This document shows positions 1 to 8,830 of a stretch of 49,624 bases of DNA, in pieces. The stretch covers positions 92,534 to 142,157 of the forward strand of contig NZ_JANYMP010000005.1 of assembly GCF_025061645.1 (NCBI RefSeq), in the 5' to 3' direction. A model generated the notes under the pieces. The model saw only the letters and a program-made list of their open reading frames with translations, searched no databases and was not told the DNA's origin. The position numbers and the translations under genes are program-made. Numbering within the stretch: position 1 is the stretch's first letter; each line of letters begins with the position of its first letter. This stretch comes from Umezawaea endophytica. Its GTDB lineage: Bacteria > Actinomycetota > Actinomycetes > Mycobacteriales > Pseudonocardiaceae.

Positions 1-15
1 CCACGGCCGGGAGGG

Positions 16-2841
16 CTACGGCGCCCAGGGCGCCGCGAGGGTCCAACCGCTGTCCGCCGTCAGCGTCTGCGGCCGGTTGAAGCCGGAGTCACCGCTGCCG
101 GAGGCCACGAACACCTGCGACTCGAAGTGCCGCAGGTACGAGCCGGGCAGGTTGAGCGACTCGAACGTCACGCCCGTGCCGCCCACGCCCGGTCGGGCGC
201 AGAACGTGGCGTCGTCGCGGAACAGCGCCGAGCCGTCGTTCGGCGAGTTCCGCACCCGGCTGGAGGCGTGCCGCAGGAACTGGTTGGGGAAGTTCACCGA
301 CTCGAACGAGTAGCACGACGAGTCGGCGAGGCCGCGCCGCACGGTGTACGTGGCGTCGGCCTTCAGCGTGGCGCTGCTGCCGCCGCCCACGATCTCCGTG
401 TAGGCGAGGCTGTCGGCGTGCCGCAGGTAGCGGTCGGTGTGGCCCCACGTGGCGACCCGCAGCGACTGGCGCACGTTCGTGGCCAGTTGCACGGAGCTGC
501 GCCACAGCGCCGGGTCGGTCGTGCCCCACGTCGAGTCGGCGGCGAAGCCGGTCGCGGAGTCCCAGGCGTTGGGGCCGCCGCTGCGCGCCAGGTAGGCGTT
601 GTCCGCGTAGTGCCGCAGGTAGGAGCCGGGGAAGTTCAGCGACTCCAGCGACGTCCCGCCCGCCGCGAGGCCGGGACGGGCGCACCACGTGGCGTCGGAG
701 TTGAACGAGCCACCGGTGCTCGCCTCCACCCGCACGCGGCTGTCGGCGTGCCGCAGGTAGCGGCCGGGCAGCGTGACCGACTCGAACGAGTAGCAGCGCG
801 CGTCGGCCAGGCCCGCCACGGTCCGGAACGACGCGTCCTGGCGGTCGCCGTCGGCGCTGGCCGCGCTGATGACGTCCGTGCGCCCCACCGAGTTGGCGTG
901 CCGCAGGTAGCGGTCGGTGAAGCCCGGAGTGGTCACCCGGAACGACCGGACGTGCCCGAGGGTGAAGTCCACCGGGGAGTTGAGGTTGCGCGAGGCGTTG
1001 ATCAGGTCGCCGTGCGCGGCCCGGAGCTGGTTGGTGTCGACCTTCTGCACCTGGCGGTCGTAGGTCAGCAGGCCGTTGTACTCGCCCTCGACGTCGGTGA
1101 TCTCCGTGTAGACGTAGGCGGAGACGCCCTTGGTGGTCATCAACTGCTTCACGTCGCGGACCATGCCGGTGTAGCGGTCGTTGAGCTGCGCCGCGCTGAA
1201 CACCTGCTCGTAGGCGAAGTACTGGCCGTTCGGGCTGTACTCGTGACCGGGGTTGCGCAGCCCGATCCCGCCGAACTCGCCGAGCACGGAGACGCGGGTC
1301 GACGACGGTCGTGGCGCGTCCGGTCCGGTGTAGATGTGCCAGTCGATGATGTCCCCGGTGCCGGGATCACCCTTGGAGGCGCAGCAGTTGAAGCCGCTGT
1401 GGGCGTTCACCAGCCGGGTCGGGTCGTAGTTCTTCAGGTCGGTGGTGACCCGTCGGGTGTCGGCCAGGTTCCACTCGCCCCAGCCCTCGTTGAACGGCAC
1501 GTAGGTGATGACGGCGGGCGAGAACCGGTGCTCGTCGACGATCTCGCGGGCCTCGGTCTCGAACTGCGCGATCTGCGCCGCCGTGCGGTTGGCGTCGAAC
1601 GCCGGGGTGGACGGGACGTCCTGCCACACCAGCAGGCCGAGCCGGTCCGCGTGGTAGTACCAGCGCGCCGGTTCCACCTTGATGTGCTTGCGCACCATGT
1701 TGAAGCCGAGGTCCTTGTGCTTCTGGATGTCCGACGCCAGCGCCGCGTCGGTCGGCGCGGTGTACAGGCCGTCCGGCCAGAAACCCTGGTCCAGCGTGCC
1801 GACCTGGAACACGAACTCGCCGTTGAGGGTCGGGCGCAGCACGCCGTCGACGAGCTTCGTGCCGACCTCGCGCATGCCGAAGTAGTTCACCACCTGGTCG
1901 ACGGTCGCCCCGGACCCGTTGCGCAGCGAGACGCGCAGGTTGTAGAGGTACGGGTCATCGGGCGACCAGCGGCGGGCGTTCGGCACCGGCACGGAGAACT
2001 CGGTGAACCCGCCGGTGGCGCTGCCCACCACGGACGTCCCGGCCATCGCCTCGGCCAGCACGGTGTGCCCGGCGGTGTTGCCGCGGGTGAAGACGCGGAC
2101 CCTGGCGGTGTTGTTCGACAGGTTCGGGTAGACGTCGACGGAGAACACCGACGTCGCCGCAGTGGGTTCCAGCCACACCGTCTGCCAGATGCCCGACGAC
2201 GGCGTGTAGAAGATCCCGCTGGGGTTGTTGACCTGCTTGCCGATCGGCTGCTTCTCACCGCGCCCGTCGGTCGGGTCGTAGACCCGCACGACGATCTCGT
2301 TCGTGCCGCCGTTCAACTGCGGGGTGACGTCGACCTCGAACCGGTCGTAGCCGCCCTTGTGCGTGGTGACCTGGGTGCCGTTGACCCAGACCGTCGCCTC
2401 GTAGTCGACCGCGCCGAAGTGGAGCTGCACGCGCCTGCCGTTCCACGCGGGCGGCACGGTGAACGTGCGCCGGTAGAACATCAGGTCGCGGTTGTCGTTG
2501 CGCATGATGCCCGACAGCGCCGACTCGATCGGGTACGGCACGAGCACGCGTTCGGGCAGCGTCTGCCCCAGCGGCGGCGCCGCGTTGCGGTTCACGTTGC
2601 CCGCCCCGTCGGTCGCGGGGTTGAGGAACTGCCACTCGCCGTTGAGCGACTGCCAGTCCGTGCGGAGCATCTGGGGGCGCGGGTAGTCCGGCAGCGGGTT
2701 GGTCGTGGACACCTGGTTGGTCCACGGGGTGGTCAGCGGCGGTGTCTTCGGCACGACGGCGGAAGCGCTGGTGGCGGTGGTGGCGACGAGGCCACCGGCC
2801 AGGGCCAGCACAGCCACCGCACAGGCGGCGAGGCGGCGCAT
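16..2841 (-). CDS. Secreted GH2-family glycoside hydrolase with two C-terminal AbfB (CBM42) modules
   Basis: Predicted secreted beta-glycosidase of 941 residues. Residues 1-28 form a signal peptide ending ASA. The sugar-binding jelly roll (about 60-225), Ig-like domain (about 225-330) and TIM barrel (about 330-610) follow the GH2 order. The acid/base is probably the Glu of VPFNEGWGE (about residue 450); the nucleophile is probably the Glu of VLGEFGG (about 523). The last 300 residues hold two beta-trefoil AbfB modules (about 640-785 and 795-940), each with three YLRH/FLRH subrepeats typical of arabinofuranose-binding CBM42. The enzyme therefore probably acts on arabinose-decorated plant polysaccharide outside the cell; exact specificity (galactosidase, glucuronidase, mannosidase) cannot be read. 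ATG start is supported by AAGGAG five bases upstream. Single gene, no sugar transporter beside it. Confidence 0.93.
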   Translation of the reverse strand: MRRLAACAVAVLALAGGLVATTATSASAVVPKTPPLTTPWTNQVSTTNPLPDYPRPQMLRTDWQSLNGEWQFLNPATDGAGNVNRNAAPPLGQTLPERVLVPYPIESALSGIMRNDNRDLMFYRRTFTVPPAWNGRRVQLHFGAVDYEATVWVNGTQVTTHKGGYDRFEVDVTPQLNGGTNEIVVRVYDPTDGRGEKQPIGKQVNNPSGIFYTPSSGIWQTVWLEPTAATSVFSVDVYPNLSNNTARVRVFTRGNTAGHTVLAEAMAGTSVVGSATGGFTEFSVPVPNARRWSPDDPYLYNLRVSLRNGSGATVDQVVNYFGMREVGTKLVDGVLRPTLNGEFVFQVGTLDQGFWPDGLYTAPTDAALASDIQKHKDLGFNMVRKHIKVEPARWYYHADRLGLLVWQDVPSTPAFDANRTAAQIAQFETEAREIVDEHRFSPAVITYVPFNEGWGEWNLADTRRVTTDLKNYDPTRLVNAHSGFNCCASKGDPGTGDIIDWHIYTGPDAPRPSSTRVSVLGEFGGIGLRNPGHEYSPNGQYFAYEQVFSAAQLNDRYTGMVRDVKQLMTTKGVSAYVYTEITDVEGEYNGLLTYDRQVQKVDTNQLRAAHGDLINASRNLNSPVDFTLGHVRSFRVTTPGFTDRYLRHANSVGRTDVISAASADGDRQDASFRTVAGLADARCYSFESVTLPGRYLRHADSRVRVEASTGGSFNSDATWCARPGLAAGGTSLESLNFPGSYLRHYADNAYLARSGGPNAWDSATGFAADSTWGTTDPALWRSSVQLATNVRQSLRVATWGHTDRYLRHADSLAYTEIVGGGSSATLKADATYTVRRGLADSSCYSFESVNFPNQFLRHASSRVRNSPNDGSALFRDDATFCARPGVGGTGVTFESLNLPGSYLRHFESQVFVASGSGDSGFNRPQTLTADSGWTLAAPWAP

Positions 2842-2989
2842 CGAACTCCTTCAGGGCAGGGAGGCGCGCGGAAGCAGCACACCACCCCGGCTCGACGGCT
2901 TCGGTGACGTGCGGAGTCCGTGCGGTGGAGAACGTCGGGAACACAGGGGAACGCGGGCCTGCACCCCGCCTCGGAGCAGCACCTCCGTG

Positions 2990-3060
2990 GCGAGTGTGGC
3001 GAACGTAACATGAGACATTGCCAAACGGAACAACTCAGAAACAATCATCAATCAACAGGT
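2990..3060 (-). promoter_or_regulatory. Possible promoter of the GH2 gene in an AT-rich patch
   Basis: The 250-base gap upstream of the GH2 gene contains an island (about 3001-3062) much richer in A/T than anything around it. On the minus strand it reads TTGTTC, 17 bases, TGTTAC, a weak -35/-10 fit. The leader to the ATG would be about 150 bases. I see no clear sugar-repressor palindrome in it. Confidence 0.3.
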
Positions 3061-3093
3061 GGAATGGGACGTACCCGACGGATCGCCGAACCC

Positions 3094-3915
3094 TCACAGC
3101 CCGGCCCGGTCGAGGAGGTCGCGCATGGCGTCGGACGGGAGGGCTGGATTCGTGGAAGCGGCCTCGGCGACCTCCTGGTCCTCGTCGGCCAGCAGGGTCA
3201 GCAGCACCGGGACGGGGAGGTTCCGGTGGCGGGCGACGGCGCCCCGGACGGACGCGTCGGTGTCCCTGGCCAGGGCCGTGAGCACATCGGCGGGCAGGTC
3301 CGGCCCCCGTGCGGCGAGGGAGCGACGACGGGGGTTCTCGGCGACCGCCAACCTGGTGAACGCCTCCGGCGGGAAGTTGGGGTGCTCCACCAGGAGCGGA
3401 CGGTGCTTGAGCGCCTCGCCGTGCTCCGCGACCAGTGCTTCGAGCACGGCACCGGGGGTGTCCGATCGCTGCGCAACGGTCCGTCGCACCTGGACGTCCT
3501 CGTGCGAGTGCAGGCGTCGCACCACGTCCTCGGGCAGATCGGCGGACATCGCGGCGCACAGCCGGAAGCACGGGATCGGCGAGTCGAGGTGGGCGACGCG
3601 CTCGGCGAGCGGGAGGTGCGCCTCGGCTGTCAGTTCGGCGTAGGACGCCACGGCCTCGCGGGTGGCTTCGTCGGCCAGCAGGCCTGCGTGCAGGTCGACG
3701 GGAGCGGGTGGGTGCGGGTACCCCGCCGCGGCCTTCCGGACGCCCGCGTCGGGATCATCCAGCAGCTCTCGCCGCAACGCCTCGGGCATGGCGACCCACG
3801 AGTTCGCGACAGCAGCGCGCCACAGGGGATCGCCGTCACGGGCCTGGCCGACGAGCCCGCCCGGACCCGCGTGCTCCGCGAGTTCGTCGGGCGTGACCCG
3901 ATCTCCGACGCCCAC
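3094..3915 (-). CDS. Leucine-rich-repeat-variant (LRV/HEAT-like) protein
   Basis: Repeat protein of about 273 residues; function unknown. Short helical repeats of about 24 residues carry the LRV pattern of a Pro-containing turn followed by a helix and VR: for example HPNFPPEAFTRLA, GPDLPADVLTALA, HRNLPVPVLLTLLA and NPALPSDAMRDLL. Such solenoids bind proteins. The start is uncertain: the open frame extends to 4098 but its N-terminal 60 residues look non-coding and overlap the region upstream of the VOC gene; I chose GTG at 3915. In another frame just upstream (about 3960-4010) a peptide TAIPDVLLRILALPS also looks like an LRV repeat, so a frameshift or sequencing error may have split the N-terminus. 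Confidence 0.7.
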   Translation of the reverse strand: MGVGDRVTPDELAEHAGPGGLVGQARDGDPLWRAAVANSWVAMPEALRRELLDDPDAGVRKAAAGYPHPPAPVDLHAGLLADEATREAVASYAELTAEAHLPLAERVAHLDSPIPCFRLCAAMSADLPEDVVRRLHSHEDVQVRRTVAQRSDTPGAVLEALVAEHGEALKHRPLLVEHPNFPPEAFTRLAVAENPRRRSLAARGPDLPADVLTALARDTDASVRGAVARHRNLPVPVLLTLLADEDQEVAEAASTNPALPSDAMRDLLDRAGL

Positions 3916-4115
3916 GCTCTGTTCGAGGAAGTCGTCGACGCCGCTGACGGCAGGGCCAGGATCCGGAGCAGGACGTCGGGGATGGCCGTGTCGTGCCTGG
4001 GGTGTGTCAGGGCGAGACCCTGACCATTCGCGGAAACACCGACAGGGGGTTGTCGTGTACGCCCGCGATCGTGGGTCGGGTCGGGAAGTGCCCGGCACGA
4101 CGTGAGGGGAACGGC

Positions 4116-4490
4116 ATGCCTGCTGTGAACGGGATCGGGTGGTTCGAGGTCGGGACTGATGAGCCGGAGGTCGCGCGGCGGTTCTACGGGGAGGTGTTCG
4201 GGTGGACGGTCGCGCGGGACGACAGCAAGAGCACGGATCCGGCGTACCAGGTGTTCAGCACGGGTGATCCGAACGGGTTGCGGGGTGGGCTCTTCGACAC
4301 CAAGGGGGCGATGCCCGGTTACGCGGTCTTCACCGTGCTCGTGGACGACGTGGCGGCGGCGTGCGCGCTGGCCGAGAAGGCGGGTGGGAAGGTGCGGCGG
4401 GCGCCGGAGGTCAACCCGGTCGGGGTGACGTTCGCGCACCTGCTCGACCCGGCGGGCAACCACTTCGCGGTGTTCACGCCCCCAGCGTGA
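4116..4490 (+). CDS. VOC (glyoxalase/bleomycin-resistance) family protein
   Basis: Single-domain vicinal-oxygen-chelate protein of 124 residues. It opens with GIGWFEVGTDEPEVARRFY and the GEVFGW element typical of the 'glyoxalase-like, 27 kDa antigen CFP30B' branch, and ends DPAGNHFAVF, the usual last strand of the fold. It may bind a metal and a small molecule, but no substrate can be inferred. ATG is chosen because a strong GAGGGGA ribosome site lies five bases upstream; the open frame extends further 5' without homology. Its 3' end overlaps the convergent WYL regulator by 17 bases. Confidence 0.85.
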   Translation: MPAVNGIGWFEVGTDEPEVARRFYGEVFGWTVARDDSKSTDPAYQVFSTGDPNGLRGGLFDTKGAMPGYAVFTVLVDDVAAACALAEKAGGKVRRAPEVNPVGVTFAHLLDPAGNHFAVFTPPA

Positions 4491-5175
4491 GCCGCTGGAG
4501 GACGCCGTAGCGGATGTCGAGGTCCTCGCCGCGCAGCGGGCGCGGCGGGGGCACCTCGGTGGTGGCCGAGATCGACGTGATCCGGTCGGTGCGGAACGCC
4601 CGGCGCGCGTCGCGCAGCCTGCACCAGCCCACCAGGTACCAGTGGGTCTCCTTGCCGACGTACCCGAGCGGCTCGACCTCGCGCGTCGTGACGACACCGT
4701 CCCGGTCGGCGTAGCCGATGCGCAGCACCCGGCGGGCGGCCACCGCGTCGGCGACCGCGTGCGGCACCGGCGGCGCGGCGGCCCCGTCGCCCAGCAGGTG
4801 GAAGCGCCCCGCCAGGTCGTGGGCCGCCGCGGCGTCGTCGGCCCGCATCGCCGCGACGAGCTTCCGCAGCGCCGAACCGGCCGTCACCCGGAACGGCGTG
4901 TCCTCCATGCGCCGCAACGCCAACGCCATCGCGACGGCCTCGTCCGGCGTGAGGTTGACCGGCGGCAGCGTGCGCGCCTTGTCGACGCAGTAGCCGCCCG
5001 TGCGACCGGGCTCGGCGTAGATCGGCACCCCGGACTGCTGCAACGCGCTGATGTCCCGCTCGACCGTGCGCGCGCTGACCTCGAAGCGGTCGGCGAGCCA
5101 ACGGGCGCTCCTGGGCCGGGGCGCGACGGCCCGCAACTCCTCGACCAGCGCGTAGAGGCGATCGGTGCGGTTCAC
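4474..5175 (-). CDS. HTH-WYL domain transcriptional regulator (YafY-like)
   Basis: Transcription factor of 233 residues. The N-terminal winged HTH (about 1-60) contains SARWLADRFEVSARTVERDI, the DeoR/HTH_11 type. The C-terminal half is a WYL ligand domain with the strand GKETHWYLVGWCRLRDARRAFRTDRI, where WYLVGWC is the family hallmark. WYL regulators sense nucleotides or small ligands. The GTG start at 5175 is preceded, seven bases upstream, by a TAGGTT -10 box, suggesting a leaderless transcript; a longer open frame to 5208 has no support. Convergent with the VOC gene, so its target may be elsewhere. Confidence 0.9.
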   Translation of the reverse strand: MNRTDRLYALVEELRAVAPRPRSARWLADRFEVSARTVERDISALQQSGVPIYAEPGRTGGYCVDKARTLPPVNLTPDEAVAMALALRRMEDTPFRVTAGSALRKLVAAMRADDAAAAHDLAGRFHLLGDGAAAPPVPHAVADAVAARRVLRIGYADRDGVVTTREVEPLGYVGKETHWYLVGWCRLRDARRAFRTDRITSISATTEVPPPRPLRGEDLDIRYGVLQRLTLGA

Positions 5176-5182
5176 GCCGACC

Positions 5183-5188
5183 AACCTA
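5183..5188 (-). promoter_or_regulatory. -10 box (TAGGTT) of the WYL gene, leaderless
   Basis: TAGGTT on the minus strand lies seven bases before the GTG, the spacing that puts transcription start on or next to the start codon. Confidence 0.45.
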
Positions 5189-5336
5189 GTCCCACGCGGC
5201 CTTGGCACAGGTCGGAGAGGTTGTTCGGCACTTGGTTGATTATCCGCGCGAGGGCGAACGTGAACAACGGTGCGCGGCTAGAACTGTTGCTCGCACGATG
5301 CGACCGGTTCACATTTCCCACAGATGGAGTTGATGG

Positions 5337-6545
5337 ATGTTTTCCCGAAGGCGTACCAGGGTTTTCCTGCCCTTCATCGCCACAGCGACACTCCTGACCA
5401 CACTCACCTCGCCCGCCATAGCCGAGGACGCGGTTCCTCTTTCCGCGTCCCAGGCACACGATCTCGTCAGCAGATACCTTGAAGATCGCGCGTTCAGGGT
5501 GACGAAGGAGGCGGACAGGGCAGGATCGAACGCCGCCCTGACCGCGGTCCCGTTGACCGCCGACATGAAGCAGCGCCTCGACGTCCAATCGCATGACCTG
5601 GACAGCGTTCGGGACTACACAGCACGCGGCCCGGTGCGCGGCTACGTGGGATTCGACGTCGACGTCGCCATCGACCGGATCACTGCCGCCAAGCCGACCG
5701 AGGTCGACGTGCAGGCCACCGAAGTCACCAAACTATTCTTCGGGCACGGCGACCCCAGGGCGCCGCAATTCGAAGGATACCGACTCCAACACGACTTCAC
5801 GTTCATCAAGGTGAACGACACCTGGACCCTCGGCAACGCTAACCCGCACCTCAAGACAGGTCCTCCTCCACCCACCCAGGCCGGCGCACCGAAGAATCCT
5901 TCCGGCACCGTCCGGGTCGAAGAAAAATCAACCCCTCTCCCACCGGCGGGCGTCACGACCGCACGACAAGCACGCGCCGTGCCGAACGCGGACAAGTCGG
6001 GCACGTTCGGGAAGAACGCGAGCATCACGCCGTACGCGTACAACTACCAGGCCATGTGGGACTACGCGATTCGCTGGTTCCAGAAGCCCTACAACTCCTG
6101 GTACCGCGAATTCCCGAACGACTGCACCAACTTCATCTCCCAGATCATGGCCGCAGGCGGCTGGCAGCAGACATCGGGTTTCGCGTCGGACAACTCCAAG
6201 TGGTGGTACGACATCCACACCCAGACCTATAGCTGGGCCGGAGCGCACAACTGGGGACTCTTCGCGCAGGTGTACTCGCACCGCACCTCCCCGCTGGACT
6301 ACGTCTACCAGATGCTCCAGACCGATGTCCTCCAGGTCGACTGGGATCACCCCGACGAGCAGCCAGGGGAAGAAGAAGGAAATATCGACCACACCATGTT
6401 CGTCAACGCGATCCTGGGTGAACCAGGGGCCGCGGAAGAAGTGTTCCTGGCCTATCACACCACCGACCGGTGGAATGTCGCCTTCTGGAGCACGCTGCTG
6501 CCGCAGACCGAACCGAGGGACGTGTGGTACGCCCACCGCACCTAG
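5337..6545 (+). CDS. Secreted putative amidase-domain (Amidase_6) protein
   Basis: Secreted protein of 402 residues. A signal peptide occupies about residues 1-30 (RRRTR, hydrophobic core, SPAIA). Residues about 30-190 form an uncharacterised N-terminal region. From about 225 the sequence matches the putative amidase domain PF12671: YNYQAMWDYAIRWFQKPYN then NDCTNFISQIMAAGGW, with Cys of DCTNF as the likely catalytic residue and His of NIDHTMFV as its partner. The fold is papain-like, probably cleaving amide or peptide bonds in the wall or medium. The ATG is preceded only by GGAGTTG. Base composition is noticeably less GC-rich than neighbouring genes (for example AGGGGAAGAAGAAGGAAATAT near 6364), hinting at a different history. 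Confidence 0.85.
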   Translation: MFSRRRTRVFLPFIATATLLTTLTSPAIAEDAVPLSASQAHDLVSRYLEDRAFRVTKEADRAGSNAALTAVPLTADMKQRLDVQSHDLDSVRDYTARGPVRGYVGFDVDVAIDRITAAKPTEVDVQATEVTKLFFGHGDPRAPQFEGYRLQHDFTFIKVNDTWTLGNANPHLKTGPPPPTQAGAPKNPSGTVRVEEKSTPLPPAGVTTARQARAVPNADKSGTFGKNASITPYAYNYQAMWDYAIRWFQKPYNSWYREFPNDCTNFISQIMAAGGWQQTSGFASDNSKWWYDIHTQTYSWAGAHNWGLFAQVYSHRTSPLDYVYQMLQTDVLQVDWDHPDEQPGEEEGNIDHTMFVNAILGEPGAAEEVFLAYHTTDRWNVAFWSTLLPQTEPRDVWYAHRT

Positions 6546-6564
6546 AGGACGTCCGACAGCGCGG

Positions 6565-7323
6565 TCACACCAGCACGGCCACCAGCGCCGTGATCAGCAG
6601 TCCGACGTAGGCGACGGCGTGGGCCCTGTCGGGGATCGGGGGTAGCAGTCTCCGCGACAGGGCGATGGTCGGCAGGGAGCCCGCCAGCAGGGCGGTCGCG
6701 GCGATCGGGTCGACCACGCCCGTCGGGCCGGGGGCGGTCAGGTAGATGGCCGTGGCGATGACCGCGACCGGCAGGCTGAGCGGGTTCGCCATCGCGGTGG
6801 CCTCGGTCATCGGCAGGCCGCGGCGGCGCAGCAGCGGCACGGTCATCACGCTGCCGCCCACGCCGAGGAAGCTCGCCACCACGCCGATGCCAACGCCGCC
6901 CGCCGTGGTCGTGACCCGCCCCAGCGGTCGGGGCGTGCCGCCGTGCAGGAAACCGCGCCGCAGCACGCTGTCGAGGATCGTCACCACCAGGTACGCCGCG
7001 AACAGCGCGTGCAGCAAGGAGTCCGGGGCCGCGGTGGCGGCGAGCGTGCCGATGACCGCGCCGACGGCGACGTAACCCGCGAGCGGCCACAGGTAGTCGC
7101 GCCGCAGCCTGCCCGAGCGGTGCAGGGAGAGGGTGGCGGCGAGCGAGTTCACCACCATCACCGCCGCCGACGTCCCGACGGCGACGTGCATCGCGTCCGG
7201 CCCGGTCGCGGCCACCGCGTACACGACCGGCACGGTGACGAAACCGCCGCCGAACCCGAAGAGGACGGTCGTGACGCCGCTCAGGCAGCCGAGCGCGAAC
7301 AGGACCACGATCGTGGTGAGCAC
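6565..7323 (-). CDS. Sulfite exporter TauE/SafE family membrane protein
   Basis: Polytopic membrane protein of 252 residues with about eight transmembrane helices. The family signature is seen twice as repeated glycine-rich segments, LFGFGGGFVTVPVV near residue 22 and SFLGVGGSVMTVPLL near 156, reflecting the internal duplication of TauE/SafE (PF01925). Members export sulfite, sulfoacetate or other organic anions; the substrate here is unknown and no sulfur gene lies alongside. GTG start. Convergent with the amidase gene and divergent from the SDR-DUF2867 gene. Confidence 0.9.
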   Translation of the reverse strand: MLTTIVVLFALGCLSGVTTVLFGFGGGFVTVPVVYAVAATGPDAMHVAVGTSAAVMVVNSLAATLSLHRSGRLRRDYLWPLAGYVAVGAVIGTLAATAAPDSLLHALFAAYLVVTILDSVLRRGFLHGGTPRPLGRVTTTAGGVGIGVVASFLGVGGSVMTVPLLRRRGLPMTEATAMANPLSLPVAVIATAIYLTAPGPTGVVDPIAATALLAGSLPTIALSRRLLPPIPDRAHAVAYVGLLITALVAVLV

Positions 7324-7368
7324 GTGCGTCGACGCTACCGCTGATCAGCGCGGGCCTCCATCTGGCCC

Positions 7369-7374
7369 TAGCGT
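7369..7374 (+). promoter_or_regulatory. -10 box (TAGCGT) of the SDR-DUF2867 gene, leaderless
   Basis: TAGCGT lies seven bases before the ATG at 7382, and no ribosome site is present, fitting a leaderless transcript. Confidence 0.45.
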
Positions 7375-7381
7375 GGGCCCG

Positions 7382-8830
7382 ATGCGACTCCCCGCCTCGG
7401 ACCGGCCGACCCGCTGCCTGGTCATGGGCGCGACCGGCTACCTCGGCTCGCTGCTGGTCCCGGCGCTCGTCGCCGCGGGCCACGACGTGAGCGCGCTCGT
7501 GCGGTCGTCGGGTTCGCTCCCCTCGCCGGTCACCGTCCACCGGGGTGACGCCACCGAGCCGAGCGCCGTGCGGGCCGCGCTGGCGGGCGTCGACGTGGCG
7601 TACTTCCTCGTGCACTCGCTGGACCGGGACGACTTCGCCGACGTGGACCGCCGCGCGGCGACCGTGCTGGCGGCGGAAGCGGCGGCGGCGGGCGTCCGGC
7701 AGGTCGTGTACCTCGGTGGTCCCCGGCCCACGGCGGAGGCCGTGTCGGAGCACCTCGCGTCACGGGCGGAGGTCGGCGACATCCTCACGGGCGGGAGCGT
7801 GCCCGCGCTGGCGTTGCAGGCGTCCATGGTCATCGGCCGCGGCTCGACCAGCTTCGACCTGCTCGGCACGGCCCGGCTCTCGCCGTGGGTGCCGGTGCCG
7901 CGGTGGATGCGCAACACCAGCAGGCCGGTCGCCGTCGCGGACGTCGTGCACTACCTCCTCGCCGCCGCCGACCTGGAACGGCCGGTCACCGGCACGTTCG
8001 ACGTGTCCGGCCCGGAGGCGCTGAGCTACCTGGCGCTCGTGCAGCGGTACGCCCGCGTGACGGGTCTGCGCGTGCGGTTCCCCGTGCCCGCGCCGCTGTG
8101 GTCGCACGGCTTGGCGGCCAAGCTGACCGGTCTCGTCACGGCGGTCCCGTCTGCCGTCGCCAGGCCACTGTTCGAGTCGCTCGACCACGACCTGGAGCCC
8201 ACGAACGACGACGTCACCGCCGTGCTGCCCGCGCCGCCCGGTGGGCCGACGACCGTCGACAACGCGATCCGCGACACCCTGGCGGGCTCCGGTTCCCCGA
8301 CCGCGTCCGCGACCCCGTTCGTCGACGAGCTGGTCGTGCCGTCCGCCGCAGGCCCCGACGAGGTCTGGCGCACCATCACCGGTCTGGGCGGTGCCAACGG
8401 CTGGCGCACGATCCCGCTGGTCTGGACCCTGCGCGGCGCGCTCGACCACCTGGCGGGCGGCGTCGGCCTCTACCGGGGCCGGGCGCCGGAGATCACCGAC
8501 GGCGACGTCGTCGACTCGTGGACCGTGCTGCACCGCGACGACGACGCCCGCCGCCTGGTCCTGCGCGCGGACATGAGGATGCCCGGCCACACCGTCCTGG
8601 AGATGGGCGTCGAGCGGCACGACGGCGGCACGCGCTACCGCCAGAAGATCACGTTCACCCCGGACAACCTCGCGGGCAGGCTCTACTGGCAGGTGCAGAA
8701 GCCCCTCCACGACGTCGTGTTCACCACGATGGCCCACGGGATCGCCCGCAGTTCCTCGTCCGAGGGACCACGGGCGGTGGTCGAGGCCCTGCGCGACGCC
8801 GCGAACCACGTGGCGGCGCGGCTCAGGTAG
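7382..8830 (+). CDS. NAD(P)H-binding SDR oxidoreductase fused to DUF2867
   Basis: Protein of 482 residues. The N-terminal half is an atypical short-chain dehydrogenase: nucleotide motif GATGYLGS near residue 18, then VAYFLVHSL and VVYLGGP strands as in NmrA-like proteins. From about residue 315 to the end it is DUF2867 (START-like fold): GWRTIPLVWTLRGALDHLAGG, VGLYRGR and RLYWQVQKPLHDVVF are recognisable family segments. The fusion is common in actinobacteria; the substrate is unknown. The stop overlaps the convergent methyltransferase by eight bases. Confidence 0.88.
   Translation: MRLPASDRPTRCLVMGATGYLGSLLVPALVAAGHDVSALVRSSGSLPSPVTVHRGDATEPSAVRAALAGVDVAYFLVHSLDRDDFADVDRRAATVLAAEAAAAGVRQVVYLGGPRPTAEAVSEHLASRAEVGDILTGGSVPALALQASMVIGRGSTSFDLLGTARLSPWVPVPRWMRNTSRPVAVADVVHYLLAAADLERPVTGTFDVSGPEALSYLALVQRYARVTGLRVRFPVPAPLWSHGLAAKLTGLVTAVPSAVARPLFESLDHDLEPTNDDVTAVLPAPPGGPTTVDNAIRDTLAGSGSPTASATPFVDELVVPSAAGPDEVWRTITGLGGANGWRTIPLVWTLRGALDHLAGGVGLYRGRAPEITDGDVVDSWTVLHRDDDARRLVLRADMRMPGHTVLEMGVERHDGGTRYRQKITFTPDNLAGRLYWQVQKPLHDVVFTTMAHGIARSSSSEGPRAVVEALRDAANHVAARLR

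Noticed and set aside
127-2907. 926-codon open frame antisense to the GH2 gene
   Set aside because: Arg/Val/Gly-rich shadow of a high-GC gene with no domain; the opposite strand has a full GH2 with signal peptide.
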